64,000 bases of DNA from Faecalicatena sp. Marseille-Q4148 (lineage in GTDB: Bacteria > Bacillota > Clostridia > Lachnospirales > Lachnospiraceae): the NCBI GenBank assembly GCA_018228665.1, contig CP073692.1:2678046-2742045 (forward strand). Reading direction: 5' to 3'. Both the position numbers and the translations under genes were made by a program. The notes beneath the pieces are model-generated. The model was not told the DNA's origin, did not search any database, and saw only the letters and a list, made by a program, of their open reading frames with translations. Shown here in pieces: positions 56,602 to 64,000 of this stretch (position 1 is the stretch's first letter; every line of letters begins with the position of its first letter).

Positions 56602-56722
56602 ATCTGGCACCTCCTTTTCATGCCCGTATCCGGGCGGTTTTGGTTTAAAAATTTTGTGGTTTGGTACTATAGTTTTAGATAACTGACAGCAGCATGCCTC
56701 TGATGTTAAATAAGGAAAGGAA

Positions 56723-56732
56723 GTGGTACCAC
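56723..56732. promoter_or_regulatory. Palindrome GTGGTACCAC upstream of the mobilization operon
   Basis: A perfect 10-bp palindrome, 120 bp before the DUF3847 start. The same GTGGTAC core is repeated in the dyad upstream of parM (59712-59726), so one regulator could bind both. Confidence 0.45.
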
Positions 56733-56756
56733 TATCAGTGAAAAATAATTATCGTG

Positions 56757-57629
56757 TTATACTTCTTTGGTTCCATTCTGGTTTGGAGCATGATTATCCA
56801 ACAGGATTTTTTTCGCTTGCTTTAAATTAGCTACTGCATTGTCCTGACGGATATTTCGGTTATTGATACGGATGGGAACACATCTCTCCAGAATCCGGTC
56901 ATAAATTCGTTTGTGTACGATATCAGCGACGTTATTCAGCTCTGACAAAGTGAGATTGGTCGTTATGATCAGGGGCTTTTTGCTGCGGTAACGACTGTCA
57001 ATCACATTGAATACCTGTTCCGGTGCAAAGTCAGAGTTTCGCTCAATTCCGAGGTCGTCAATAATCAGAAGACTGTAGCGGTTTAAGCTGTGGATGAACT
57101 GGTTTCTGTCTTCAAAATGCATCCCGGTAAGTGTATTCAGAATCCGGGAAAAGTTGGTCATCAATACAGGGACGCCTTTTTCCAGAAGGGCATTGGCAAT
57201 GCAACCTGCAAAGAAAGATTTTCCAGTACCGACATCGCCCCAGATGAGAAGTCCGGAAGCGTTTGCTTTCATCTCTTCCCAGTTACTTACATAATTGTGT
57301 GCCAGTTTCATTTCCGGATTGATGCCGTTATCTTTGGCAAAGGTGTAGTCATAGAGTGCTTTGTCCTGTAAGCCGCTGGTTTTGAGATGCTCTATTTCCA
57401 TTTGCTTTTCATGAAGTTTTCTCTGGGCTTCTTCCTGTTCAAAGATCTCCTGCTGGCACTTACAGCGGATGGAAGGAATAAGAACCTTTCCCTGTAATTC
57501 ATGCTTGCATTGTCTTGGCGTATTGCATTTGGAACAGTAGATCAGGCCGTCTGTTTCGTTAAAATATTCATCAGACTGAAGCTCTCTGTTTGGTGTGATA
57601 GCTGTTGGTTTTTCTGTAAATGTTGTCAT
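56757..57629 (-). CDS. DnaC-like helicase-loader ATPase
   Basis: 290 residues. The N-terminus has a four-cysteine zinc-like site (CSKCNTPRQC...CKC), followed by the AAA+ domain: Walker A WGDVGTGKSFFAG (about 133-145), Walker B LLIIDDLGIERNSDFA and sensor ITTNLTLSEL. It overlaps the upstream initiator gene by 4 bp. It probably loads the host replicative helicase at the element's origin. Similar proteins are called DnaC or IstB-like in integrative elements. Confidence 0.88.
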   Translation of the reverse strand: MTTFTEKPTAITPNRELQSDEYFNETDGLIYCSKCNTPRQCKHELQGKVLIPSIRCKCQQEIFEQEEAQRKLHEKQMEIEHLKTSGLQDKALYDYTFAKDNGINPEMKLAHNYVSNWEEMKANASGLLIWGDVGTGKSFFAGCIANALLEKGVPVLMTNFSRILNTLTGMHFEDRNQFIHSLNRYSLLIIDDLGIERNSDFAPEQVFNVIDSRYRSKKPLIITTNLTLSELNNVADIVHKRIYDRILERCVPIRINNRNIRQDNAVANLKQAKKILLDNHAPNQNGTKEV

Positions 57630-58342
57630 AATGTTTCGTATTCCTCACTTTCATAATTTCGTTGCCGGGAAGCAGGATGATCCTGTCTTGCCCAACGGAT
57701 GATGGTAGCTGCATGGTTTTGGTATTGCTTTCCGGTAGAAGCCATATAACCGGATAAGCGTTCCATATAGTCCTGCCAGTCAGGGATTGTCTGACGGATA
57801 TCTTCCAGCTCCGTCTCTGACAGAAAAACATTTTGAAATGTTCCATAGGGTGAGCGTGGCTCTTTACTCCCTCTTATTACTAAATGGTTCTTTTTTATCT
57901 CTTTCTTATTACCGGACAGTTTTTTGTCTGTATCGGGGAAAGAATCCTGTCTGTCAATAGGACAGTTTTCTGTCTGGCTTGAGGAAAGAATTCTGTCTCT
58001 ATTGCGGAGGGTTTCTTTCGGGATTTTTACATAAATCCGATTAGGGTGTCCGGGTCCCTGCCGTTTTCGGAAGATAAGCTCTTGTTTTTCCAGTACTGCC
58101 AGAGCAGTTTTCACCGTCATCTGGCTTTTGTGGAGAACTTCTGCCAGTGCTTCAATCGTAAAGTAAATGAACACATGACCATTTGTATCTGACCAGCCCT
58201 CATTTCTCTGGGAAAGCCTTGCACGGTCGAGTAGGATCATATAAAGCATTTTGGCAGTTTCATTTATTTCCAAGCCCAGGAGAAAACGGGGAAACATCAT
58301 ATAAGATGGCAGGTTTGTGTCTGCTGTCAGAAAGTCCGTCAT
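57626..58342 (-). CDS. RepA_N-type replication initiator
   Basis: 238 residues. The N-terminal domain (YMMFPRFLLGLEINETAKMLYMILLDRARLS, split) followed by a winged helix (YFTIEALAEVLHKSQMTVKTALAVLEKQELI, split) is the conserved RepA_N opening. Such initiators occur on low-copy plasmids and on integrative elements that replicate after excision. The middle part is rich in polar residues. Translationally coupled to the downstream dnaC-like gene (ATGA overlap). Confidence 0.88.
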   Translation of the reverse strand: MTDFLTADTNLPSYMMFPRFLLGLEINETAKMLYMILLDRARLSQRNEGWSDTNGHVFIYFTIEALAEVLHKSQMTVKTALAVLEKQELIFRKRQGPGHPNRIYVKIPKETLRNRDRILSSSQTENCPIDRQDSFPDTDKKLSGNKKEIKKNHLVIRGSKEPRSPYGTFQNVFLSETELEDIRQTIPDWQDYMERLSGYMASTGKQYQNHAATIIRWARQDHPASRQRNYESEEYETL

Positions 58343-58366
58343 GTGTTCACCTCCAATTACAATGGT

Positions 58367-58750
58367 TTATTCTCCAAGAAAATCCCAGTCTACATCACGA
58401 TCCGGCTGTGTGTTTTCAGGTGTTGGAAAGGATGGCCTGATTTGGGACTCCCTTTCCAACATGCCTGCAGTCAACCCGGAAAGAAAAATCGGCAATGACT
58501 GTTTCAGGCTGTGTTCCACTGCTTCTACAATCTGCTTCACAAAAAGTTCTTCCCGTTCCCTTGTTTCCAGATAGGGGTCAGCCTGAGTGCGGTAGTAGCG
58601 GTCAAAATACTCGACCAGTGCAAGGGAGATTACCTGACTGTAAGATTTAAAATCCTGTCTGTCCATTGTCTGTAAATATTCCCAGGCTTTCCGTTGCTGG
58701 TCTTTGTCCAGATTAAATCGCAGATTTGTGTTGCGGATATGGTTCTGCAT
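58367..58750 (-). CDS. ParR-like partition adaptor (probable)
   Basis: 127 residues. The N-terminus NLRFNLDKDQQRKAWEYL and SYSQVISLALVEYF reads as a ribbon-helix-helix DNA-binding domain; the C-terminus (PDRDVDWDFLGE) is short and acidic like the ParM-binding tail of ParR. It lies 3 bp after the ParM gene, the normal ParM-ParR order, which is the main reason for the assignment. It has no clear match to a named family by eye. Confidence 0.6.
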   Translation of the reverse strand: MQNHIRNTNLRFNLDKDQQRKAWEYLQTMDRQDFKSYSQVISLALVEYFDRYYRTQADPYLETREREELFVKQIVEAVEHSLKQSLPIFLSGLTAGMLERESQIRPSFPTPENTQPDRDVDWDFLGE

Positions 58751-58753
58751 AGC

Positions 58754-59671
58754 TTATCCCCTCCTTTTCAGGCTCATATAAGCCAGAGCTTCATAACCTT
58801 TGGCAGTGGCACAGAGATCATCAAGAATGGTGACTCGTGATTTGTCATACGTACCAAAGTTACGGATCAGGCATCCACCGCCGCCAACTACATACAGGCG
58901 CATCAGGTCAGGATTGTATTCATATTTGCGGAGCGTGGCAAAAAGATCTGTTACATATTCTTTAGCCACCGATGTAATACAATCCAGATATGGTGCTGAA
59001 ATGTCAGTTTTTCCAAACCGCAGAACCTGTTCTACTGTTGATTCCTCAATCTTCACTCCAAATTTGTCCAGAACAGCGTTTTTTGCAGCAATCATGCATT
59101 GATTTACGCCAAGCTTTTCTGTCCAGCATCGGCTTTCCTGTGCTTTCTTATTGTTGATATACAGAATGTTCATGGTTCCGTTTCCGATATCTGCAAGGAG
59201 ATTGGTCCCCTTGAAATCTCCAAGCTGGTTTACAATAGCCGGATATCCCTGTGGGTAAAGGCTGCATCCCACAAAGCGGAGATGATACTCTTTGCTGTTA
59301 AAACGGTAATGGACTTCTGGATTCTGGAGCAGATAGGAACGGAATTCTTCCCTCTGGTTTCTGATCCATGTCAGAGGAAGGCCTGCCGCCAGATGCACCT
59401 CTGCTTCCTGAATGGAAAAAACATTCAGCTCCCTTGCAATTGCCATGAGAGTCAGAAGATAATATTCTTCATCTATTGCTTTGTCGGGAATAAATTCTTT
59501 GTGTCCTTCGCCGATTCGATAGAATATATCGTTATATTCCAAAATGTTTCCGGTGAAGATCGGTTCCGTTTCATAGGCTTTGATGCCTGTTGGTGTGACT
59601 GTGTTAGCAGTCTTGATATTGCCGTAGCCATGATCTACAGCAATGATTTTTGTGTTTCTGAGTTCTCGCAT
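58754..59671 (-). CDS. parM: ParM-like actin-family partition ATPase
   Basis: 305 residues. The actin-like ATPase blocks are seen: AVDHGYGNIKTAN (phosphate 1), LLADIGNGTMNILYI (phosphate 2) and VVGGGGCLI (adenosine). ParM filaments push sister plasmids apart; integrative elements carry it for stability while excised. First gene of the operon parM-parR-repA-dnaC. A large dyad lies directly upstream. Confidence 0.88.
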   Translation of the reverse strand: MRELRNTKIIAVDHGYGNIKTANTVTPTGIKAYETEPIFTGNILEYNDIFYRIGEGHKEFIPDKAIDEEYYLLTLMAIARELNVFSIQEAEVHLAAGLPLTWIRNQREEFRSYLLQNPEVHYRFNSKEYHLRFVGCSLYPQGYPAIVNQLGDFKGTNLLADIGNGTMNILYINNKKAQESRCWTEKLGVNQCMIAAKNAVLDKFGVKIEESTVEQVLRFGKTDISAPYLDCITSVAKEYVTDLFATLRKYEYNPDLMRLYVVGGGGCLIRNFGTYDKSRVTILDDLCATAKGYEALAYMSLKRRG

Positions 59672-59682
59672 AAAAATACCTC

Positions 59683-59757
59683 CATTTTCGTATTGATTTT
59701 TTCAGTAGGCTGTACCAAAGTGGTACTGCTTGCTGTGGGATAAGCATACGAAAAATG
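59683..59757. repeat. 75-bp nested dyad upstream of parM (candidate parC or replication origin)
   Basis: Outer arms CATTTTCGTAT (59683-59693) and ATACGAAAAATG (59746-59757), inner arms CAGTAGGCTGTACCA and TGGTACTGCTTGCTG (12 of 15 paired), and the centre GTACCA-AAG-TGGTAC (59712-59726) share one midpoint near 59719-59720. Its place just before the parM start is where ParM systems keep their centromere and operator. The rest of 59758-59952 shows no gene. Confidence 0.7.
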
Positions 59758-59952
59758 AAGGAAAAAGACATTGAGGGAAAATTGAGTCAGAATTGAGAAA
59801 AAAGATGCAATGTTTTGCGGTGAAGTATAATATCAAATGTTAAGTCTGTAAAAATAAGAAGTATTACGAATAATGGTTAGTTATCTTGCTTCTAAAGTAT
59901 ATATAAGTTAAAATATGTTTATTAAGCATGACAGATATAGGAGGTATTACTG

Positions 59953-60843
59953 ATGGAAATTAGAGTTCTTCGATATTTTCTGACTGTAGTAAGGGAAGAA
60001 AGTATCACAAAAGCCTCAGAAGTTTTACATATCACGCAGCCGACACTTTCACGTCAGCTTGCACAGATGGAGGAAGATATTGGTGTAAAGCTGTTTGATA
60101 GAGGAACACGGAAAATTAAATTGACAAATGAAGGAATACTTCTTCGTCGTCGTGCGGAAGAAATTTTGCAGCTTGTAGATAAGACAGAAAAAGAATTAGT
60201 GGAGCAAGAGGAACAGGTAGAAGGTAAAATTTCCATTGGGTGTGGAGAAATTGCAGCTGTACAACTTCTTCCTAAAATAATTGAGTCCTTTCGTCAGAAA
60301 TATCCCCGTGTTACTTTTGACATTTTTACAGCCACAGCAGATTTGGTAAAGGAACAAATGGAGAAGGGGCTACTGGATATTGGTTTGCTTCTTGAGCCGA
60401 TTGATATGGAAAAATATGAATTTATTCGCTTGAATATAAGGGAAAAATGGGTGGTTCTGATGAGATCGGATGATTCACTCTCCAAGAAAGAAACGGTAAC
60501 CGCAAAAGATTTGTCTGTACTGCCCTTGATTCTTCCAAGGCGTATGAATGTGCAGAGTGAGTTGGCAAGTTGGTTTGGCAACTACTATGAGAAACTGAAT
60601 ATTGTTTTTACCAGCAATTTAAGTACGAACAGTGCAATTATGGTGAATGGAGGCTTGGCATATTCATTGGTGATTGAAGGGGCTGTACCCTTCTGGGATC
60701 AATCAAAGGTTACATTCAGACCGCTTGATCCGCCACTTACAGCAACAAGTGTATTAGCATGGAAACGTGGTCAGCCGTTCAGCTTAGCAACCACAAAATT
60801 CATCAAACATATTCAATGCTTTTTAGGCATTGATAAGCCATAA
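59953..60843 (+). CDS. LysR-family transcriptional regulator (flavodoxin cassette)
   Basis: 296 residues. HTH: VLRYFLTVVREESITKASEVLHITQPTLSRQLAQMEEDIG (split over 4-45), then the LysR effector domain (GKISIGCGEIAAVQLLPKII). GGAGG lies before the ATG. It heads the cassette of flavodoxin-like lipoproteins, DUF4405 protein and MATE exporter, all on the same strand, and probably controls them. Signal unknown; a redox or quinone-like compound would fit the target functions. Confidence 0.9.
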   Translation: MEIRVLRYFLTVVREESITKASEVLHITQPTLSRQLAQMEEDIGVKLFDRGTRKIKLTNEGILLRRRAEEILQLVDKTEKELVEQEEQVEGKISIGCGEIAAVQLLPKIIESFRQKYPRVTFDIFTATADLVKEQMEKGLLDIGLLLEPIDMEKYEFIRLNIREKWVVLMRSDDSLSKKETVTAKDLSVLPLILPRRMNVQSELASWFGNYYEKLNIVFTSNLSTNSAIMVNGGLAYSLVIEGAVPFWDQSKVTFRPLDPPLTATSVLAWKRGQPFSLATTKFIKHIQCFLGIDKP

Positions 60844-60880
60844 AAACTAGGTATTTGATATAATATAAGCGAAAAATTAT

Positions 60881-60938
60881 AATGTAGGTGTAGAGATGAA
60901 GCAGGTAGTTTCAATTTCGACACCTACATTTTTTATTT
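60881..60938 (+). terminator. Terminator or attenuator after lysR
   Basis: AATGTAGGTGT / ACACCTACATT stem (11 bp) with a 28-nt loop, then TTTTATTT. It lies 19 nt before the next ATG, so it separates the regulator from the cassette or attenuates it. Confidence 0.7.
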
Positions 60939-60956
60939 AGGAGGGAGAGCCATTTC

Positions 60957-61154
60957 ATGAAACCGGATTATGATTCCCTTATAAACGCCGGATTAAGCAA
61001 AGAAGAAATCGCAAAAATCTCAGGGTGTGAAGATCAAGAAATGCAGATAAGGATGTTGCGAAAATATCGGTACAAATTGCTTGATGAGGTACATGAAAAG
61101 CAGCAGTCACTTGATGCAATAGATTATATGATCTGTAAAATAAAAGAGCAATAA
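60957..61154 (+). CDS. Small helical protein of unknown function
   Basis: 65 residues with a strong AGGAGGGAG site. The N-terminus (LINAGLSKEEIAKISGCED) looks like a short helix-turn-helix, and the C-terminus (KYRYKLLDEVHEKQQSLDAI) like a coiled coil, reminiscent of the linker of MerR-type proteins. No family could be named. It opens the cassette, 20 bp before the flavodoxin lipoprotein gene. Confidence 0.7.
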   Translation: MKPDYDSLINAGLSKEEIAKISGCEDQEMQIRMLRKYRYKLLDEVHEKQQSLDAIDYMICKIKEQ

Positions 61155-61174
61155 TGAAAGCGAGGAGGTAGTTT

Positions 61175-62290
61175 ATGAAAAAAAATTTATCTATTCTGTT
61201 TGTTTTTTCTCTGCTTTTTATGCTGACTGCTTGCAGCAGTAGCGCAGATCCATCGCAGGAGAGCAGTGGACAAACCACAAGTCCATCTTCTAAGCAAGAT
61301 AGCGTTTCAGTGTCTAATGCAGTTTTAGAATCTGAAAGCACAGAAAGCGAACAATCGGCCAACAACACTTTAATCGTCTATTTCTCATGCTGGGGTAATA
61401 CAGAATACCCCTCCGATGTGGATGCTACAACTTCTGCAAGCATTGTGGTAGAGAATGATCTCCGTTACGGAACAACGGAGTATGTTGCCAATATGATAGC
61501 GGAGAAAGTGGGTGGCGATCTGCACCGGATTGAAACGGTTACTCCTTATACGGCAGACTTTGATGAATTGCGGGATGTAAACCATGATGAGATGAGCCGT
61601 AATTATCTTCCGGAACTAAAAAAAAGCAATCTGGATATTTCCGCTTACGATACGGTATTTATTGGCTATCCCGTATGGGCAACAGATGTTCCGCAGGCAG
61701 TGCTATCTTTTTTGAAGGAGTATGATTTAAGTGGGAAAACAGTTATCCCATTTTGTACCCATGATGGCTATGGTGCAGGTAACAGTTATCAGACTATTGC
61801 AGAAGAAAGCCATGCAGCAGTTTCTTTAGAGGGTATTGCGATTGAAGCAAAAGATGTTCCAAATGCACAGGATACCGTTTCATCATGGCTTGCAGATATA
61901 GGAATATCTAAATCTGAAGTACAAACAGGAACTCCTATCAAGATTACGGTTGGTGAAGTTAGTTTAGATGGAGTCCTATACGATACAGAACTGGCAGAAG
62001 AAATCAAAACATATTTTCCGTTGACAATTTCCATGGTGGGCTACGGTGGCAGAGAATACTATGGAGGGGTTGAGTTCTATCCAGAGCATTTGGAAGGCGG
62101 TCAGAAGAATTTTGAGAATGGTGATATTACCTATTGCGAGGCACACCATAATATGGCCATTTTCTATGCACAGACAGACGACCCGATTCTTTCGGTAGAT
62201 GTTATCCCTATTGGCAGAGTCACTTCTGATCTTTCTGTATTTAACAATCTTGACAGTCAAGAGAAAGTCATCTTCTCTCTTGCAGAATAA
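61175..62290 (+). CDS. Lipoprotein with flavodoxin domain fused to a cyclophilin-like domain
   Basis: 371 residues. Lipobox MLTAC (Cys20), Ser/Glu-rich linker, then a flavodoxin-4-like domain (about 65-245): LIVYFSCWGNTEY, YDTVFIGYPVWATDVP, TVIPFCTHDGYGAGNS. The last 120 residues (GTPIKITVGEVSLDGVLYD, VGYGGREYYGGVEFYPEH) resemble the cyclophilin-like fold domain often found beside flavodoxins in Firmicutes. The product is anchored outside the membrane, where a flavin carrier could take electrons from a membrane donor. The fusion and the outside location are unusual for a flavodoxin. Confidence 0.85.
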   Translation: MKKNLSILFVFSLLFMLTACSSSADPSQESSGQTTSPSSKQDSVSVSNAVLESESTESEQSANNTLIVYFSCWGNTEYPSDVDATTSASIVVENDLRYGTTEYVANMIAEKVGGDLHRIETVTPYTADFDELRDVNHDEMSRNYLPELKKSNLDISAYDTVFIGYPVWATDVPQAVLSFLKEYDLSGKTVIPFCTHDGYGAGNSYQTIAEESHAAVSLEGIAIEAKDVPNAQDTVSSWLADIGISKSEVQTGTPIKITVGEVSLDGVLYDTELAEEIKTYFPLTISMVGYGGREYYGGVEFYPEHLEGGQKNFENGDITYCEAHHNMAIFYAQTDDPILSVDVIPIGRVTSDLSVFNNLDSQEKVIFSLAE

Positions 62291-62305
62291 AAAACGGAGG
62301 TATTT

Positions 62306-62983
62306 ATGATGAAAAAAACAATCGCTATTTTACTTTCTTTGGTTATGATTTTGGGACTTGCAGCTTGTGGAAACTCTGCAAGCCAGACAGAGCAGCCGTC
62401 TACAGAAGATACTTCTGTGGAAAGCAAAGCTGATACTGAATCTGCGGAAAACGGTACAGATATGGAGAATACGGACAATCAGGATGTACAGAATCATAAA
62501 GCTTTGGTTGCCTACTTTTCTGCAACGGGGACTACAAAGGGCGTGGCAGAGCATATCGCAAACGGTCTGAATGCGGATATTTATGAGATTGTTCCGGAAG
62601 AACCTTACACCGATGCAGATCTTGACTACAATGATAATAACAGCCGCACTACCATTGAGATGAATGATCAGGATGCCCGTCCTGCTATCTCCGGCAGTGT
62701 GGAGAATATGGAACAATATGACACTGTATTCATCGGATACCCCATCTGGTGGGGAGAAGCGCCGAGAATTGTCAGTACTTTCGTGGAGAGCTATGATTTT
62801 TCCGGTAAAACCATCGTACCTTTCTGTACATCCGGAGGAAGTGGTATGGGCTCCAGTGCAGCCAACCTGGAACAGCTTACAACCGGAGCACAGTGGCTTT
62901 CTGGTGAACGCCTAAGCGGAAGTGATTCCCAAGATGAAGTGATGGAATGGGTAAACGGTCTTGGCTTGAATTTTGAAGAATAA
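62306..62983 (+). CDS. Flavodoxin-like lipoprotein
   Basis: 225 residues. Lipobox LGLAAC (about Cys21), Glu/Asp/Ser-rich linker, then one flavodoxin domain: ALVAYFSATGTTKGVAEH carries the FMN phosphate loop SATGTTK, followed by YDTVFIGYPIWWGEAPRIV and TIVPFCTSGGSGMGSS. GGAGG lies 6 nt before the ATG, and a second ATG follows directly. It is paralogous to the first domain of the preceding protein and 15 bp from it. Two surface flavodoxins in tandem suggest a short electron chain. Confidence 0.88.
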   Translation: MMKKTIAILLSLVMILGLAACGNSASQTEQPSTEDTSVESKADTESAENGTDMENTDNQDVQNHKALVAYFSATGTTKGVAEHIANGLNADIYEIVPEEPYTDADLDYNDNNSRTTIEMNDQDARPAISGSVENMEQYDTVFIGYPIWWGEAPRIVSTFVESYDFSGKTIVPFCTSGGSGMGSSAANLEQLTTGAQWLSGERLSGSDSQDEVMEWVNGLGLNFEE

Positions 62984-63024
62984 CCAGAATATCAGATATG
63001 GACACAGGAAGGAGGAGATGCTAT

Positions 63025-63717
63025 TTGAAGGCAAAAATGAAAATTAAAATGGGAATTGACTTCCTGATGACAGTGCTGCTGTTTCTTCTAATGTCCTATC
63101 AAATTACTGGGCAGGAACTTCATGAGTGGTTTGGAACAGGGATGCTTGTACTGTTTTTGCTACATAACATTCGGAACATCCGGTGGTATGGTAGCCTGTT
63201 CAAAGGGAAATATACCCTGCTGCGGACAATGCAGACACTCATCAATATCAGTATCCTTATCTCTATGCTGTGTTTGGGGTTCAGTGGAATTGTGTTGTCC
63301 CGTCACATTTTTGCGGGATTACCCATTCAAGGACCGATGGCAACAGCGAGAACCATGCACCTGGCGGCATCTTATTGGGGATTTGTGCTGATGAGTATTC
63401 ATTTAGGATTTCATTGGAGCATGGTTCTTGGACTGTTCCGCAGACTTTGTAACAGAAAGAAAACCCCTGCTGCATTTGTATGGCTGATGTGTTTTATAGC
63501 AATTTTTATTGCGGGGTATGGAGCGTACTGTTTCCATAAGGAAAATATTCTCTCCTATATGTTCCTTAAACAGGAGTTTGTGTTTTTTGATTTTGAACAG
63601 AGTGCAGTTTCTGTATTTGCAGGGTATATCACCATGATGGGACTATGGGTCTTTATCGGCTTTTACATAGTGAAAGGACTCAGAAAGATAACCTCACAGA
63701 GCAGAAGAAAAGAATAA
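63025..63717 (+). CDS. DUF4405-type membrane protein (cytochrome b-like)
   Basis: 231 residues from the TTG at 63025, chosen because GGAGGAG lies 7 nt upstream; the frame starts at 62998. About four or five membrane helices. Histidines inside or at the ends of helices (VLFLLHNI, TMHLAASYWG, SIHLGFHWS) suggest heme ligands as in DUF4405 or cytochrome-b-like domains. Its place after two surface flavodoxins suggests that it carries electrons across the membrane to them. Confidence 0.75.
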   Translation: MKAKMKIKMGIDFLMTVLLFLLMSYQITGQELHEWFGTGMLVLFLLHNIRNIRWYGSLFKGKYTLLRTMQTLINISILISMLCLGFSGIVLSRHIFAGLPIQGPMATARTMHLAASYWGFVLMSIHLGFHWSMVLGLFRRLCNRKKTPAAFVWLMCFIAIFIAGYGAYCFHKENILSYMFLKQEFVFFDFEQSAVSVFAGYITMMGLWVFIGFYIVKGLRKITSQSRRKE

Positions 63718-63745
63718 ATTGTAAAATCTTAGTGGAGGAAAAGGC

Positions 63746-64000
63746 ATGAATCAGCAAACAACTCTGTTTTCAAACGAGAAGTTGATGGCTATGATTATTC
63801 CCCTGTTTTTAGAGCAGCTGTTGATAATGCTTGTAGGGATGGCGGACACACTGGTGGTCAGCTACGCAGGAGAAGCGGCAGTATCCGGTGTTTCACTGGT
63901 AAATCAGTTCAATACTATTTTTATTTATCTGTTTACAGCATTGGCATCTGGAGGGGCGGTTGTGATCAGCCAGTATATTGGTAGAAAGAAAAATGATGAC
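63746..64000 (+). CDS. MATE-family efflux transporter (N-terminal part; runs off the window)
   Basis: 85 residues are visible, open at the window end. ATG with GGAGG upstream. LFSNEKLMAMIIPLFLEQLLIMLVGMADTLVVSYAGEAAVSGVSLVNQ (split) is the standard first repeat of NorM/DinF-like exporters, followed by SGGAVVISQYIGRKK. It would use a cation gradient to pump out drugs, and it closes the cassette as far as visible. Confidence 0.9.
   Translation, partial: MNQQTTLFSNEKLMAMIIPLFLEQLLIMLVGMADTLVVSYAGEAAVSGVSLVNQFNTIFIYLFTALASGGAVVISQYIGRKKNDD

Larger units (their letters stand above)
52629..59757. mobile_element. Integrated mobilizable element, plasmid-like backbone (left end and core)
   Basis: Starts where the S8 peptidase gene is cut. 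Contents: RHH regulator, tnpV remnant, repeats, PBECR4 gene, hairpin region, MobA/MobL relaxase with oriT, DUF3847, DnaC-like, RepA_N, ParR-like and ParM genes. The replication, partition and mobilization genes are all on the - strand. No integrase or transposase is visible, so it must lie beyond the window or be lost. The right limit is a minimum; the LysR-flavodoxin-MATE cassette may be cargo of the same element. Confidence 0.75.

Overview
The window is chromosomal DNA of a low-GC Gram-positive gut anaerobe of the family Lachnospiraceae. The 16S rRNA gene reads like the Mediterraneibacter / [Ruminococcus] gnavus-torques part of that family; this is a judgement by eye, not an alignment. The gene content fits: a glutamate-synthase-linked [FeFe] hydrogenase, a class II galactose operon, a rubrerythrin, pyrophosphate-type phosphofructokinases and many oligopeptide/amino-acid transporters.

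Layout. (1) 1-5 kb: end of a membrane protein, a PAP2 phosphatase, and an operon coding an [FeFe] hydrogenase with a GltD-like flavoprotein. (2) 5-10 kb: an ArsR-type regulator and galK-galT-galM. (3) 10-19 kb: an FCD-type GntR regulator with a near-perfect promoter/operator, a complete Opp-type ABC importer, and two paralogous amidohydrolases, one of which has lost its metal ligands. (4) 19-27 kb: TetR regulator, Tex, and a tRNA-modification/processing neighbourhood (TsaE, TsaB, RimI, RNase Z, TsaD) ending with IspD. (5) 27-35.5 kb: D-serine dehydratase between two tRNA-Ser genes, then an rRNA operon in the order 16S-5S-tRNA-Ile-tRNA-Ala-23S, followed by seven tRNA genes with a repeated Asp-Val unit. 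(6) 35.5-41.8 kb: a MerR regulator divergent from an acetyltransferase and a heterodimeric ABC exporter, then peptidase T. (7) 41.9-51.8 kb: LysR/malic enzyme, tRNA-Arg, an amino-acid ABC importer, two convergent phosphofructokinase paralogues, a family-2 glycosyltransferase, and rubrerythrin with a long hairpin over its start codon.

(8) From about 52.63 kb the sequence changes to a mobile element that cuts an S8 (subtilisin-like) peptidase gene in two; only its first half is here. The element holds an RHH regulator, a TnpV remnant, short repeats, a PBECR4-type nuclease-like gene, a MobA/MobL relaxase with an IncQ-type oriT, a DUF3847 protein, a DnaC-like ATPase, a RepA_N initiator and a ParR-like/ParM partition pair, followed by a large nested dyad. 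(9) From 59.95 kb to the end is a LysR-led cassette of two lipoprotein flavodoxins (one fused to a cyclophilin-like domain), a DUF4405 membrane protein and the start of a MATE exporter. It may be cargo of the element; the right boundary is outside the window.

Functional themes. Hydrogen/redox metabolism (hydrogenase, flavodoxins, rubrerythrin), peptide uptake and processing (Opp, amidohydrolases, PepT), sugar catabolism (Leloir pathway, PFK), and drug efflux (MerR-controlled ABC exporter, MATE). No CRISPR array, complete insertion sequence or intact prophage was seen.
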